A stretch of 64,000 nucleotides of DNA from contig JABELC010000003.1 of NCBI GenBank assembly GCA_028455995.1, positions 1,240,001 through 1,304,000 of the forward strand. The letters run 5' to 3'. The notes under the pieces are model-generated. The model saw only the letters and a list, made by a program, of their open reading frames with translations, did not search any database and was not told the origin of the DNA. This stretch comes from Scleromitrula shiraiana (lineage: Eukaryota > Ascomycota > Leotiomycetes > Helotiales > Sclerotiniaceae). Position 1 is the first letter of the stretch; the number at the start of each line of letters is the position of its first letter. A program made the position numbers and the translations under genes. Positions 36,060 to 49,069 of the stretch are shown in pieces.

Positions 36060-38389
36060 CGTTATAATAATGGAATGATTATAGTTATTTAAGTAGTGGC
36101 TTGCGATAACGCAATTACTTAACGTCGACTTAACGTTATGCTTGTTTGACTGAACTTTGAATCCTAAATAAAGAAACGATAATTGCAGGCTGCCAATTGC
36201 CTTCTGCCTTCTCACCGAGTCCACATCAATCAGATGACCAAGCATTTGTCCTCTAGATTTGAGAAAGTAAACTTTTATACATGAAGACATGTTTGCAAAC
36301 AATATTCCAGCAACAAGCATAACAACCAATCTTCGCATCTGTTCAATCATGAAACAGAAGAGTTACAAATCTATCAACAAAACTTCCACATACAGAATCT
36401 TCAGCCATCACGCTCATACAAACAACGAAGAAAAGTTATTTTTTTAGTAGACCTGCTAAACAAATAAGAAATACAAGCTCACCCAACCCTTGCACAATCT
36501 ATACAAATTACTAAAAACTCCTATCTACCCCAGGATAAAAGTTAAGAGATATGCAACTGACTAGTTAGAGTATGAGGGAACTTATCAACCTCAGATCGCC
36601 TCAAAGTTACACCTATCTATCTCCCTTTCGCGCAAAAGATCTCAAGAATGTTGGACAGACCTAACAGGATTACCGATAAACCCATCATCGACTTCGAATC
36701 TCAAGCTATCTGATCATGCATCCTCACCGTGATAACCTCGTAGATATTCAACACAAACCAGGACAGAATACACTTCATCATCCACCCCCTCACGTCAGCG
36801 TATATATTTGTCCATCTCAAATAAGTTGAGATGCGAACCCTGGCGAGTGATGAAATGGATGATACAATACCATCCCAGTAACAACATTTAACCCATTCAA
36901 GTTTCCCTTTCCCTCTCATACACTTTCCCATCTCTCTTCATGCTCTTAGACTGACTGTGCATCTGAATCAACAACTCATGAGCAATTCAAGTCGAGCTTA
37001 GTTTTTGATTCGCTAACCAGAAGTCATGTCTAATATGTATATATATCAATAACCCATAGTCAGAACCGGGCAAGCAAAAGTCCACATCATGATATTTCGT
37101 CAACCATTGTTGCTTACTTACCCAGCTACTCAGAAGGTCTAATTGCATTTGAAATAGTATGACTTTTATATATCGATTGAAGAGAATAAATTGAAGACGG
37201 AAGAATTACTAAAATCAAGATAGCGATATCAAAATCTGGGTAGCATACATGTAAACAACCATTATTGTCATATATCTAGATATAACGGCTACTTCTGAGC
37301 TATATCTCTTTTCCTTTCTTTTCTCTTATTCAATATCAATCACATTGTATGATAAAACCACACTAAACAAGCAGCGAACCTAGATTTCAGATACTCAGGA
37401 AACGATTAGAGCCGTGGAATGTTTATTATCTAATTACTAGAACCCTTACTTAATATAAATAATTTAAAATAAATAGATAAATGAATAATCAAATACTTAA
37501 ATAATCAAACAAACAATCAAGAAAAAAAAGACACAAAATACATATTCACAAACATAAAAAATATTTAAACATACATAGTAGTAAGAATGCAACTCCAATG
37601 ACAGTAAATAATAAACAGTAAGCAGTAGATTCACCGCCAAGTCTAGACATCCGAGTCCCCAACCCAACAAGCATCTTCACTACCTAATGAAAACACACAC
37701 ATATATAACCAACACGAATGTATACATAAACAACACAAATAAACATAAACGACAAACCACAAGATAAATAAATTCCGTAAAAAGAAATTCGACGGATCAG
37801 AATTCCCATATCTATGATTTCGATATATGATTCTTATATCTATCTCACTACTTACTATTAGGCACTCACTCACTCACTCACTCACTCACTAACGAGATGA
37901 GATGATGCTCGTGGTATTGTTATTCATTCCAACACGTATGCAGGGAGTTTGAGATTGTTGAATCTTTCCTTTATAAGTATGAATAGACGAAATAGAACTC
38001 GGTTTGATTCGGATCTTTAGGATTAGGTCCCGTGGCACTTGCTTGGGAGTAATTCATCCCTTCATTCATACATTGTCTGTCTACTATACGTTGGATGGGG
38101 GAAATTAGATATATATCATGGAAAGATAAAATCAAACGAATGGAGAATTCTTAGACAGTCTATTCTATGTTGAAAGATGCGGCGACGGGCAAAAACGGAA
38201 CATTTTCCAATATCTAAATTAAACTCCCGTGTAAAAACGGTTGAGAGATTAGAAAATCGTAAATCGTAATATGTTGAATGTACCTCCCTCAAACACAAAC
38301 CAACTCCCTAAATGTGCAAGTATCTATATAGATTGCAGCAGTTTGCAAATACGAAATTTCCAAAATGTATAGATATGACACCCATCGAT
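36060..38389. other. Long convergent intergenic region
   Basis: About 2.3 kb between two gene ends. Small frames (such as 36701-36931 and 37643-37873 on the - strand) lack family features. CACT is repeated seven times at 37863-37890. The 37430-37560 stretch is A-rich. No gene supported; a noncoding transcript is possible. Confidence 0.45.
37863..37890. repeat. (CACT)7 microsatellite
   Basis: Seven perfect CACT units in intergenic DNA. Confidence 0.9.
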
Positions 38390-39950
38390 CTATAAATCCA
38401 CCACGACATCCACTGTCCCATCACCCCTTAGCCTCTCAACTTCCATCCAGCCGCCCTTCTCAACACCCACTATCAAACCATCTACACAGCATCTCCTCCA
38501 CTTCCAATCCTCGTCCTCTTCTTCAAAATCGATGCGTAGTTTTTCAATGCTTTCATACCCTACCTCTCGTTTCTGTCCACCTTCTTCATCGTCCCATTTC
38601 ATACCAATATGATTACCATCCTTATACGCCGCCTCCATAACCTTCATAGTTTGACTACCCGTCGCCGCTCCAAAATGGATTACCCGAAGTTGGCCATCTA
38701 GTGGTTTACTTTCGGGTGATATGGTGAATGTTCGTTCTAGATTCGATACCAATGATGAGAGGATATATCCATGTTCTTTCCTATCTATCAACGTTTTGGT
38801 ATCGTCGGATTTGAAGAGTGTGACGGATGCCTTGTATGCGTGTGGTGAGGCGTCGTGCTTGGGGAAGAGCAAATCACCTGCTACCAGACGGAATCGCTTG
38901 TCGCCGTGCTTTCGATATTCGACCGTGTCGCTATCGGCTACTAATGTGGCGTGCAGACCGTAGCTAGCTACTACTGCACCGTATACGGTATTATTTGTAA
39001 GGGGTTTAGTGGTTTGTCCTTCATTTGTGATCATTCGCGCTCCTTCAGAGAATCGAGCGCCGAAGATTGGTAAAGGTAATGGGGTGCCATGAAGTAATGT
39101 CCTCAGACCTTGTATGTATATTGATGGGATGGGCGAGGGTCGATGTAACGAATGGAAGAGGGCATTTCCTGTACCGAGGGGAAGTTGAGATAAAGTTGGT
39201 TTAACGTAGGACCTGTGCTCAAGTTATCAGCAGATATGATATATGATATGTACGTGAGGATGTCCACTTTGATTTTTCTCCACTCTCAAGTAATCCGTTT
39301 ATAGTATCCACCATCCCACCATCACCACTTAACATCAATATCGATTGTCTCTTCCCATTATTCGCACCATCCAGCAATGTTTTGGTTGCAAATTCTTGGA
39401 CCGAATGTGCACTATTTGTTCTTATCAAAGTATAACTAGAGACGGTCAATCCGATGGCATCAAGAATTCGGTGCAAAACAATGTCGTAAAAGTCTGGCGC
39501 CAATCCAGTCCCCGACAACGTCGAAATCAAGACGTAGATTTGAGTTTCCGCAGATCGAAGGTAGGTCGGCAGACTTCGAAACAGGTAGTCATCGAGACAT
39601 TCTTCTGGCAGATTGGTAGCGGATGTGGTTTTCAACTCAAAAGGAAGTTGTTTATTATTTCCTTCATCAGATCCCCCGTTTGAAACCAAGCTGAAGATTG
39701 TATAACCTATAGCACCACCATTTACTGCTCCTTCATTTTCTGTCACACATATGACATCTTCTCCTTTGATCTTTCCACCGGATATTCTTCCATCGTTCCC
39801 TACTGCTCCCGACCATGTAAGATCACCATCGCGATAAGAGAAATGAACTGGATCATCGGCGAGATAAGCGTAAGTTGTAGTGCTACTTTCTGTATCGCTA
39901 TCGGAACACGAAGCCGTATCAGAGCTAGAAGAAGGTATAGAATACGCCAT
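38390..39950 (-). CDS. Lipid kinase of the diacylglycerol/sphingoid-base kinase family
   Basis: Phosphorylates a lipid such as a sphingoid long-chain base or diacylglycerol. The upstream exon runs from 39950 (MAYSIPSSSSDTAS) to about 39254 and holds QIYVLISTLSGTGLAP, SVQEFATKTL and the nucleotide-binding LSGDGGMVDTINGLL. The downstream exon (about 39210-38390) holds LSQLPLGTGNALFHSLH, matching the PxGTGNxxxxS block, then the C-terminal lobe. An intron must remove about 45 bases around 39253-39211. However, the only good donor (GTACAT at 39253, phase 1) and the CAG acceptor at 39211 (phase 2 needed) are out of register by one base, so there is either a one-base change or an unusual splice. Ser/Thr-rich N terminus; 470-480 residues in all. 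Confidence 0.8.
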
Positions 39951-39970
39951 GAGTACAACGACTCGATGAA

Positions 39971-39973
39971 TAT

Positions 39974-40004
<31 letters not shown>

Positions 40005-40010
40005 TATTAT
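39971..40010. repeat. (TTA)n microsatellite in the lipid kinase 5' region
   Basis: About 13 TTA/TAT units with one C interruption, starting about 20 bases upstream of the start codon of the - strand lipid kinase, hence probably in its 5' untranslated region. Confidence 0.9.
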
Positions 40011-40254
40011 ACAATAACAGATAATTTGTTGTGGAGTGAGATTCCATCGTGAATTGATTGATGATTGATTGATTTCTAATATTGGGAGGGATTTCGGTGA
40101 ATCTTCCCATTTTTGGTGGTGCCTATGCCTATACTGGCATGTGCTTTGATGATATGGTGGGGTTGGCTCAAGTCAGATAATGCCGATTGAAGAATTCCTA
40201 TGTAAACACAAAAACCGCGGGGTACACAAACAAATACTCAGCTATTGATGTTGC

Positions 40255-40296
40255 CACTGTCGCTGTCACTGTCGCTGTCACTGTCGCTGTCGCTAT
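40255..40296. repeat. CACTGTCGCTGT 12-base tandem repeat
   Basis: Alternating CTGTCG and CTGTCA units, about three and a half copies of a 12-base period, then CTGTCGCTATC. Confidence 0.88.
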
Positions 40297-41211
40297 CGAT
40301 GATTAATTAATTTGTATGTATCAAGCCATTATTCTAGACTTTCCACGAGCTTCGTCCGAAGTTCCACCTGTATCAGATTAGGTTGTCTAACATTCCCGAT
40401 CATCTTCTATCAGTCTTTTTTCTATCAGTCTTCGATGTTATTTATATCAAATGTGGTTACAATGCACTACAATGGGTTTGCTCGTTTGATGTTCCTTAAC
40501 CCCTGGTAAATGTTCGCATTGTCATCGTCGTCCGTCTCATATTCCAGAAGTACTACTGCAGGTACAGTAGATGGTGAATATTGAGCACAAGGTTTAATTG
40601 TATTTGCTTATGGTGTGTTTCCTGATGGCACGTTTTGTACTACAATGACCATCTTCAAGTCAAGTTTGAGATCGAGTTCCTCGTGTCTCCCACGTGTATC
40701 TTCCATGTTTCCATAAGAAAATATGCTGTCTACCTATATTGAAAATGAAGATGTCATTGTCTCTTGTCATACTTTCCACTTAAGCTTATATTGTTATTTC
40801 AGTACGAAACGAAACGAAACGAAACGATCCAGTACGAAGAGGATCGTCTTATCTTCTAAACTACATTCTATAAATATTCAGCACAGCATTCAAATTCTTT
40901 ATACCCGTTGCCATTGATAGAGTAAAAGATTGACAAGAGGAAACGAGTCGTCGTGTCAATTCTTTGGATCGCTGATGATCAGTCTTATAAGTTATTAATG
41001 ATATCACAGCGCCCGATATTTGTCCAGTGCACAGATCTAAAGTTGTCAAAGCAGCTGGATAGGATTTATTAATGGAGTCTATCCTAAGATAACAGATCTG
41101 ACAGACAGGCCATAGAAATGCCAAAAGAGGGAGGGTACTTATGAACGAACTATTATCGAATGTTTGTTTAACTGTTCACATGTACTGAACCTCAGTTCAT
41201 GAACCCAGATA

Positions 41212-41359
<148 letters not shown>

Positions 41360-42539
41360 TCGAATTACCAAGGAGGCATTATCAAGGAGGGGTAATAGAA
41401 TCGATGAACTAACAAATTGTGTCTTGAATTCTAATCATATCTCCTCTCTCTTCTTTCTCTAACACGAAAAGTTGAAGATATAGATATACTTTACAGTACT
41501 CAGTACTCTTTATGAGACACTTCCATACTAGGATTAATGCTTGATATATTTAAGCATTTAGCCACAGACCACCGTTACAAAAGTACCGAATCTTGGCATA
41601 TGCGCGACACTAAATTTATCTGTGGTGATAGTTCCTGGGATATTTCTACGGATGAGGTTTCAGATCAGTCGGTAATGTCGACTGTCGAAAGAAGAGGAAG
41701 AAGAAGTCTTCAGATAAATTTGACAGCTTTATTTAATATTGTACAATTCGACGATGTTGATCTAAAATTGATGGATATTTGTTTACAGTACTACATACAC
41801 TACCTATAAAGATATATATGTATTTTACAATTCAATCTGGCAAATAAAATGAAAGTTCTAGATATCTGAAATTAAAACCATCCATCCATTTAGATTATTG
41901 TCCCTTTTCTCATCATGATCTTATCACCAATCTCCAAGGATCATTAATAATAAGTTACAATGTTCGCATATTGACCCGTATCGGTGAACATCCATCATGG
42001 ACATTGAATATGAACATAAATAAGTATATGTTCCATCCAAAGATAATTCACTCACTATTCATATCGGTATAGTATTACTCGAGTATATCGCCTTGAATAT
42101 TCACGTTCTTACATCTTCTTCCAAACTAGCGGCATCCATATTTATATTATACATCAAAGGTCCTGGATAAAAAGGGGAAATTTCCGCTAATCAAGAATCT
42201 TCCTCGTAACAGTTATTTTATACTAATAACTCAAAGAGTGCAATCATACAACAAATCCAATCACTGGTACTATGATATTCTTAGAATAAACATGAGACAC
42301 CTTCCAAAGTTTCAATCAAATCTCAGGCTCCTCCGAGTCTCTAGCTGTATATCAAAATGATAATCTATCATGATGATGAATTTATTAAACGCTCGACGTT
42401 TCGTCATCTATATTGGAAATTTGCAAATTTGGAGATTTGCTAAATTTCTCCATTTTTATCTCCATGTTCCTCTCCTTCTTCTCCGTGACTTCTTCTCCTT
42501 TTTCTTATCTAGGAAATTATTTTTTATATTAATCGTCGG

Positions 42540-43376
42540 ACTTCGCTTAGCCTAAACAAGATATTCTCGATAAGCACTTGCAACTAATTTGTCCTTTTAA
42601 AAATTGATTAACAACGGTTTTGTTAGTAAGAATTTTTAAAAATTTAAAATTTTTAACTTAATTTTAAACTTATATTACATTAATATAAATTAATATAGAT
42701 CGATTTTTAATAAATCATAGTATTTAAATTTTGGTAAAATAATAATTGAATCATGATAAACTCGAGTTATTTTTTTATTTTCAAGTTAAGTTATTACTAC
42801 TAGTAGTAAATCAAAAATAAATTTCAATAACTTAGTTTCAATGAATTAAATAAAAATTAATGATCTTATATTAGTAAATTTTTAATAAACTAAAAAATCC
42901 ATTGTCAAAACTTACTCCGAGTCGGCGGACAACTTGAAACTTGCTTCAACTTGAAGGTTGATTGCTGAGGATATCTTGCTTGTATTCAAGTTGATAGAAG
43001 AACGAACTTGAACTTGAAGTCTCCTTTTGAAACGGTTGTAGAAAAAATCGGACTTGGACTTTGAATCACTGGCATCATAATTATAAAAATCATTTACAAA
43101 TATATATATATATTAAAAATTCATTAAAAATTATATATATATATATATATTTTTTTCAAGTTAAAAATTTAATAATTGAATAATTACTAACTTGAACTTG
43201 AATTTCAAGTTGAAATAAACTACGTTTTTAATTTTTAATAAGTTAAAAAAACTACTAAATACTACTAGTAGTACTAGATATCAGTAGTAGTCACAGTACT
43301 ACTACTAGTAGTAGCACTAGTATTTATTGTAAAGTTTTATTTTAAATGTATAATAAAAAGTCCGATTTTTACTGCA
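42540..43376. repeat. AT-rich degenerate stretch
   Basis: A+T-rich sequence with repeated ACTTGAA/TTCAAGT words (42930-43030, 43150-43220), a dense patch of TACTACTAGTAGTAGT palindromes (43250-43320) and a (TA)n run near 43130-43150. Likely a RIP-degraded mobile element remnant, but no coding motif was recognised. Confidence 0.5.
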
Positions 43377-43380
43377 CTGG

Positions 43381-43764
43381 CAAGTCGGGAGGTCCCTTCA
43401 CGGAGGTTAAGCGAAATTCGACGATTAATTTTATCAGATTTCAAGTTAAAAATTTCATTTAAAATCATCATGTAATTTTAGATTATTGTCGATCTTTAAC
43501 TTTTTACTACTACTACCTTCCTTTTCTCTCATCTTTCTTCAAATACTCGTACATAGTATTCATCTACTTTCCTTTTTTTTACAAGTCGGGAGGTTCTTTC
43601 ACGGAGATTAAGCGAAATCCGACGATTAATTTTATCAGACTTAAAAATTTCATTTAAAATCATATACTCGTAATTTTAGATTATTACCGGTCTTTACTAA
43701 CTTTTTACTATCTTCCCTTCCTTTTCTCTCGTCTTTCTTCGGATACTCGTATATACTCATCTAC
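43381..43764. repeat. Tandem duplication of about 185 bases
   Basis: Sequence at 43381-43567 (CAAGTCGGGAGGTCCCTTCA onward) recurs at 43582-43764 (CAAGTCGGGAGGTTCTTTCA onward) and ends alike in CATCTAC. Most differences are C/T transitions plus a few small indels. The second copy ends about 250 bases before the glycosyltransferase start codon. Confidence 0.9.
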
Positions 43765-44016
43765 GTTCCTTCCGTTTCTTTTCCACCTTCATTTTAGTCA
43801 ATTTTATTTCTTTAATTGTATTGCTCATCTTCAAGTTCAAGTTGTATGGTTGATTATATGTAATCTTATAGGAGTGACAGTTGTATTGTACTACCTACAT
43901 ACATACATCTATCTACCTATCTGTCTATACTCGGGCAGCTGCATGTTGATAACAACAACCTTATCAAATCAGAAGAATTTATCTAAACGGCATCTGTTGA
44001 TTTAGAGACCAAAACA

Positions 44017-45724
44017 ATGCTCCGAATACTACCAGTGCATCGCTTTTTAGCAATTGCAACCGTTTCATTTTTCCTTCTTTTATCATTGTACCACGACGGA
44101 TTTTCGGAAACATTTATATCTGTACATCAAGCAGCACCACATGGAAGTTATGCAACATCGGAAAAGCAATTAGCTCAAGAACCACTAGATCAATCGTCAG
44201 CAACGTCAACATCAAAATTGTCATCAGGAAAAGTCGTTTTTGAAAATATTACAAATATAGATGATGCTCAATTTTTAAGGAGGATTTTAAAGAAAAACAA
44301 TGTCGAAACAAAAATTCATTATATGACGAGAACGATACGATATATTCCAGATGCCCAAGAGAGACCATATATGACGAACACTAGTCAAGAACTATTCCCC
44401 AATGGACATACTAGTATCGATGTGGATGACCTAGATATGTTACCAGCAGATGAATTGGAACCTTTAGAAATACACGTTACGAAATCACCACGCCCAGAAG
44501 AAATCGACGCATCCGAATTATTATTCGGAGTCTCGACTACATACAAAAGATTTACCGATGATATTGATGGGCCGGTTAAGGAATGGGTACGATGGCTCAC
44601 AAACGGAAATGGTTCATCGAATGGAGCGGGTCTTGTTCTTCAGTTACATGAGACTACCGATCAACAGTTAGCAATGGTTCATCATCAACTGAAAAGTTTG
44701 GGAATTGATGCAACGGTTATGCATTCGGATCCTGCTCTTGATATGCCCGGAAGATATATTGATTTGGTACCTATTCTTTACAGTCATCCTTCTAGAGCAA
44801 CTAGGAAGTTTCTGGCCTTGATTGATGATGATACTTTCTTTCCTAATCTTCACTCTTTGTTGGAAGAGTTGCATAAATATGATCATACTAAAGAATATTA
44901 TATCGGTACCTTAACCGAACGTGTGGATTTCATCATGCACGATCGAGTGCCAATGGTAATTAATTCCAATTCAAGCTTTTCCTAAACAGAAGTTGACTGA
45001 TAAATTCTAGGCATATGGTGGAGCAGGCGTATTCCTCACTGTCCCTCTAGCAAGAACTCTCCTCGGACTCCCATGTCTCGATGTCGACCCCGAAACAGGC
45101 CTGTACATCGAACAAGGATTCCAAGGCGATCTTCTCCTCTACCACTGTATCAAAAACCACACCTCCAACACCCTCAACAATCTCCCCCGTCTCAACCAAA
45201 TGGATCAATGGGGTGATGCAGCCGGATTCTACGAAGCAGGTCACCAACCCCTTTCCCTCCATCATTTCAAATCCTGGCATCATGCTGCCCCCGAGATTTC
45301 TCACATCATGGCTGATGCCTGCGGCGAAGCATGCATATACCAGCGATTTGGATTCGACGGACCCTCCAAAGGCGACAAAAGTAAAAGTAAATGGGTGCTC
45401 TCAAACGGGTACTCGCTAGCAGAATACCCAGAAGGTATTCAATGGGATATGTCGAAGATGGAGGGGACCTTCGATTTAGGCGATGATGCGTCGTGGAATT
45501 CGGGCAAGGAAGATGTGAGGATGAGTTTTGTGTATGGGGCTCTAAGGGAGGGATTGAGTTATACGGGGAAGAAGAGGGCGTGGAAGGCTATGGGTGGGAG
45601 GAAGAGAGCGAGTGGTGTGGTCGATATGGTTTATGTTAAGAGGAGGGGGGATAGGAGGTGGGTTGGTACGAGGGAGACAGAGGAGGCGAGGGACAGCGTG
45701 GTAGTTTTGAGATTTATACCGTAA
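44017..45724 (+). CDS. Fringe-like glycosyltransferase (GT31/DUF604 type)
   Basis: Predicted Golgi type II membrane glycosyltransferase. Exons 44017-44955 and 45011-45724 are joined across a 55-base intron, giving about 550 residues. Residues 10-25 (FLAIATVSFFLLLSLY) form the signal anchor, followed by a Ser/Thr-rich stem. The catalytic region shows LALIDDDTFFPNLHSLLEEL, with the acidic DDD metal/nucleotide-sugar motif, YIGTLTERVDF, then AYGGAGVFLTVPLAR and YIEQGFQGDLLLYHC, as in fungal members of the fringe-like family. The C-terminal part is rich in Lys, Arg and Gly. Donor and acceptor sugars are unknown. Third-position use moves from C-rich to G-rich within exon 2. A stop in the unspliced reading (44985) lies inside the intron. 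Confidence 0.87.
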
Positions 45725-46928
45725 AGTTTGGACGGTACTCATTTTATGGATTTTCCTTTGTCATTTCTTGGGGTTGGATGATTGGATTGCATGGGCTTGG
45801 AACTTCAAATCTTTCTGGACATAGATTTGCTGGTTGTTTATATGGTTAGCTTTGATATACCACGGCGTTTCTGGGGGCGGTTAAAAAGGGATAGGATGGC
45901 CATCACACATCATCTATAGGCATTGAATGGCTGAACAAGTGCTGGAGGGCTGGCGGGCGTTTATTGAAAGACTGGTTGTTGGAAGCATCATAGAGGGAGA
46001 TTTATCTGCGATGAAGTTAGATAGATGGCTAGATGGATCGATGCATTATAGAAGATTAGATCCATATGTACTAGATTTATATTTTTACTACCTGTTGAAA
46101 TGAACATTACATACTCACTACCTCACCTTGTCGTCTTACTGTATAAATGACATCTCAACGAGTAGTTATTCGTCATGCGTTTGATTTGAAAGAAAAACTC
46201 AAAATATAACTCAGAAACCAATCATCGTTACAGAAATCATAACGCATAAAAACACTATATACGAACCACTCTCGACTCACGCTGTATCAGCTCATCCATC
46301 ATAACCACCTACTGTACCCAGAAATCATCGCCATTATTCCTCAAGACGCAGCGTAATTCATGGAAACGAGTAGATATAATCTCGATCTTGAGAATAGACA
46401 TACTAATTGCGAAGTTTAGGCAGTTCTGAAAAAGTATCAGTTAAGGAATTGGGTGATTCGGAAAAGGATGTGCAAAAGCGGGGACAGAAAGAAGGGGGGG
46501 GGAAAGATCGTAGTCAGGGTGGCAGACAGTTGTGTATTGCCAGGACGATTATAAATGGGAGTACTAGGGTATTGACTTTGGATGCGACAACGGTACCCGT
46601 GAATGAGGAGATGGATAGGTTGACTAAGGAACGGAATATTTGGGATGAGGAACAATAGCTTTGTGCTAGATGATTAAAGGTAGTGTGGATTTCGCTGTCG
46701 TGGAAAACTTCAGGTCGTGATTCCTAACTAAGGAGGACGGTTTGTCTCGATATGGAGTGGAGAAAGAAATTGAATCGAACAAAGCACAACGTTAGGGACC
46801 TTGTAGGAAGGATAAAGAGATAGAAACAGAATACAACAGATTGTCTAGGTGTAAAACAGGGGGTTTCTTTGTCATTTGAACAATGTCCTTGTCCTATATT
46901 AATATCGCTACCTCCCTAGTGCTAGAAT
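45725..46928. other. Spacer between glycosyltransferase and amidoligase
   Basis: 1.2 kb with an 83-codon frame (46407-46658) rich in Lys, Glu and Gly that has no family resemblance and lacks a clear context. Probably the 3' end of one gene and the promoter of the next. Confidence 0.4.
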
Positions 46929-47006
46929 GTGTCCCCCAATATACTCTCCTGCAGTAAACCTATCATAAAATTTCGCACCATACACTCATTCGAACCTTTT
47001 ATCATA

Positions 47007-48311
47007 ATGAGCAACAACACATCACGCCTCGAAGACAGTCCCAAGGACTCCCAACCATCCAGAGCTAATCTCCCCAACGAACCATCGAACCTCCTACCTC
47101 CAAAGACCGAAACACGTTTGACGTTTGGCATCGAGTTGGAATTTCTTCTTGCCTATGTACCAGGAACATGGGAGGATCCCCATCCCTACGATCCTCGTCC
47201 TGTTCAAGGCAATCATCTCCTCGATCTGCCAAGTATCTGCGGACACATAAAAGAGACATTAAAGAAAGCAGGAATTGAAGCCGTTAGTGAATTTGATCGC
47301 CCGAAAGCTGAAGAAATGCCGGAACCAGGCTCCTATTGGACCGTCATGACCGATGAGTCTGTGAAGGGTCTCAAATCTGATGATAGAAGGTATCTATATC
47401 ATAGTATAGAAATTACCACTCCCCCATTCTTTTATTGTGAAGGTACGATTTGGGAAGTAGAGGAAGTTATAAACATACTTAAAAAGAATTATAGGATCAA
47501 GGTCAACTCAACTACAGGTCTTCATATTCATGTTGGTAACGGACATGATGGGTTTCAATTCAGAGTTCTCCGGAATCTGATGGCCATTTTATGGACCTAC
47601 GAACGACAACTTCAAATGATTCATACGGATGAGCGTCTATCGAATCCATGGTGTGTTCCCCTCACCAAAACGCGATTAGTCGAAGACATGAAAGATGCCA
47701 CACGTCTAGAAATCTTAGAACGCATTCTTGCTTTCGAAAATGCGGGGGACTTGATAGATGCACTCTCTGCAGATATTAGCCAAACTACCTACAATATCTT
47801 CAACCTCCATGTACCTTACCAGAAAACGAAACGCACTATTGAATTCCGAGGCCATGAGGGTTGTCTTAACCCCGAGAAGATCAACAATTGGCTGCACGTA
47901 TGCATCAAAATAGTTGAGAAAGCATGTCATATCAAAGATGACGAGGAATTGCATCAACAGTTAAGGACAGACTGCATGAGACCTGTCACCTTTGGCTATC
48001 AATGTGTCAACATCATTAATGTTCTAATGTGGCTTCGGTGTCCTCTCCAAGCATTATATTACGGGCTTCGGATTGATGTGGAAAAGAGAGGTGTATGGCA
48101 AGGCCAAACTAAAGGGTATGATGTGGAGACTCCACCAAGTTATGCTGAACAACCGACAACTGCTTTCTCTACTCCTGGTAGTAGCAAAGAGGCAGATGAT
48201 ACTTCTCCCATTACTCGCCACAGGAGGGTAGGAAGACCGGGCCATTTCGAGGCAACACTCCCTTCTCAAAGTAGAAAGTTTAAAAAACCTTCCCCTTCTA
48301 CTTCTTTATAG
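47007..48311 (+). CDS. Putative amidoligase enzyme
   Basis: ATP-grasp-related carboxylate-amine ligase of the eukaryotic Amidoligase_2 group, expected to form amide bonds on small molecules or peptides. Single exon, 434 residues from MSNNTSRLEDSPK (47007); an in-frame ATG at 46929 would add 26 unlikely residues. Family blocks in order: LTFGIELEFLLAY (metal-binding GxExE), SIEITTPPFFY, VNSTTGLHIHVGNG (TGxHxHxG), and RTIEFRGHEGCLNPEKINNWL (IEFRxxxG). The C-terminal 70 residues are polar and look disordered. Such genes are expanded in fungi and lack a defined substrate. Neighbours give no clue. Confidence 0.88.
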   Translation: MSNNTSRLEDSPKDSQPSRANLPNEPSNLLPPKTETRLTFGIELEFLLAYVPGTWEDPHPYDPRPVQGNHLLDLPSICGHIKETLKKAGIEAVSEFDRPKAEEMPEPGSYWTVMTDESVKGLKSDDRRYLYHSIEITTPPFFYCEGTIWEVEEVINILKKNYRIKVNSTTGLHIHVGNGHDGFQFRVLRNLMAILWTYERQLQMIHTDERLSNPWCVPLTKTRLVEDMKDATRLEILERILAFENAGDLIDALSADISQTTYNIFNLHVPYQKTKRTIEFRGHEGCLNPEKINNWLHVCIKIVEKACHIKDDEELHQQLRTDCMRPVTFGYQCVNIINVLMWLRCPLQALYYGLRIDVEKRGVWQGQTKGYDVETPPSYAEQPTTAFSTPGSSKEADDTSPITRHRRVGRPGHFEATLPSQSRKFKKPSPSTSL

Positions 48312-49069
48312 AATTGAATTGCGCCGAAAGTGATAGAGCATCTATAATACTACGTAAGAGTCTTGTCTTTCTTCAAAAATTCCTTCTGATACAATACTGT
48401 TAGAGTGGTTGCTGGATAAGGATCATTCCATATTAGGCTTAGTGTAATTACATAATCAAGGGCTCATATATATCTCCTTATGGGATCAAGACCTTAGCTA
48501 GTCAGTCAATATAATCACATATAGCCCATAATGCTCCTCTCGATCTCTAACCTTTAATAAATACAATAACATGATATGACTTTTAAGCATTAACATAAAT
48601 ACAAGTTTCTAATTGTTCGTGATAACAATAAAAGATACACATAATCAAATAAAGATTGAGCCTTGTTAACGGCGAATAAATGATAAATGTGACCAGTGAG
48701 GTAAACTATGGGATATATGAAATCAATCTGAAGTGAAGCTAGGACAGATGATTGAAAGCAAAGTTATCAGGCAGGAGAAGTGATCATTTTGAGTCATGTG
48801 TCTGGCTCTTAGACAATTGAACCGTACCCTTGACGATCCCACTAGGGATAATAAACTCATAAATTCATTTACAGGATCAAAATAGTAGCGGACGCCAAGG
48901 TCATTATCCAATCCTCTAAACCAATATTTCACTATTCTCCCATCAAAAAGTGAATTATTGTCATACTATACTCCTTACGTATAACATCAAGACAATACCA
49001 ACCAGCATACGCTTTAAGAATCCTTCAAACCATAAAACGCACTCAAATTCGCGATATGCCCCTGAACTG
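48312..49069. other. Convergent 3' ends of amidoligase and epimerase
   Basis: 760 bases of AT-leaning sequence between two gene ends. No gene seen. Confidence 0.5.

Noticed and set aside
36701..36931. Small - strand frame in the long convergent spacer
   Set aside because: 76 codons with no recognisable family, hydrophobic pattern or splice context.
46407..46658. 83-codon Lys/Glu-rich frame
   Set aside because: Low-complexity charged sequence with an opposite-strand shadow of equal length; no family or splice support.
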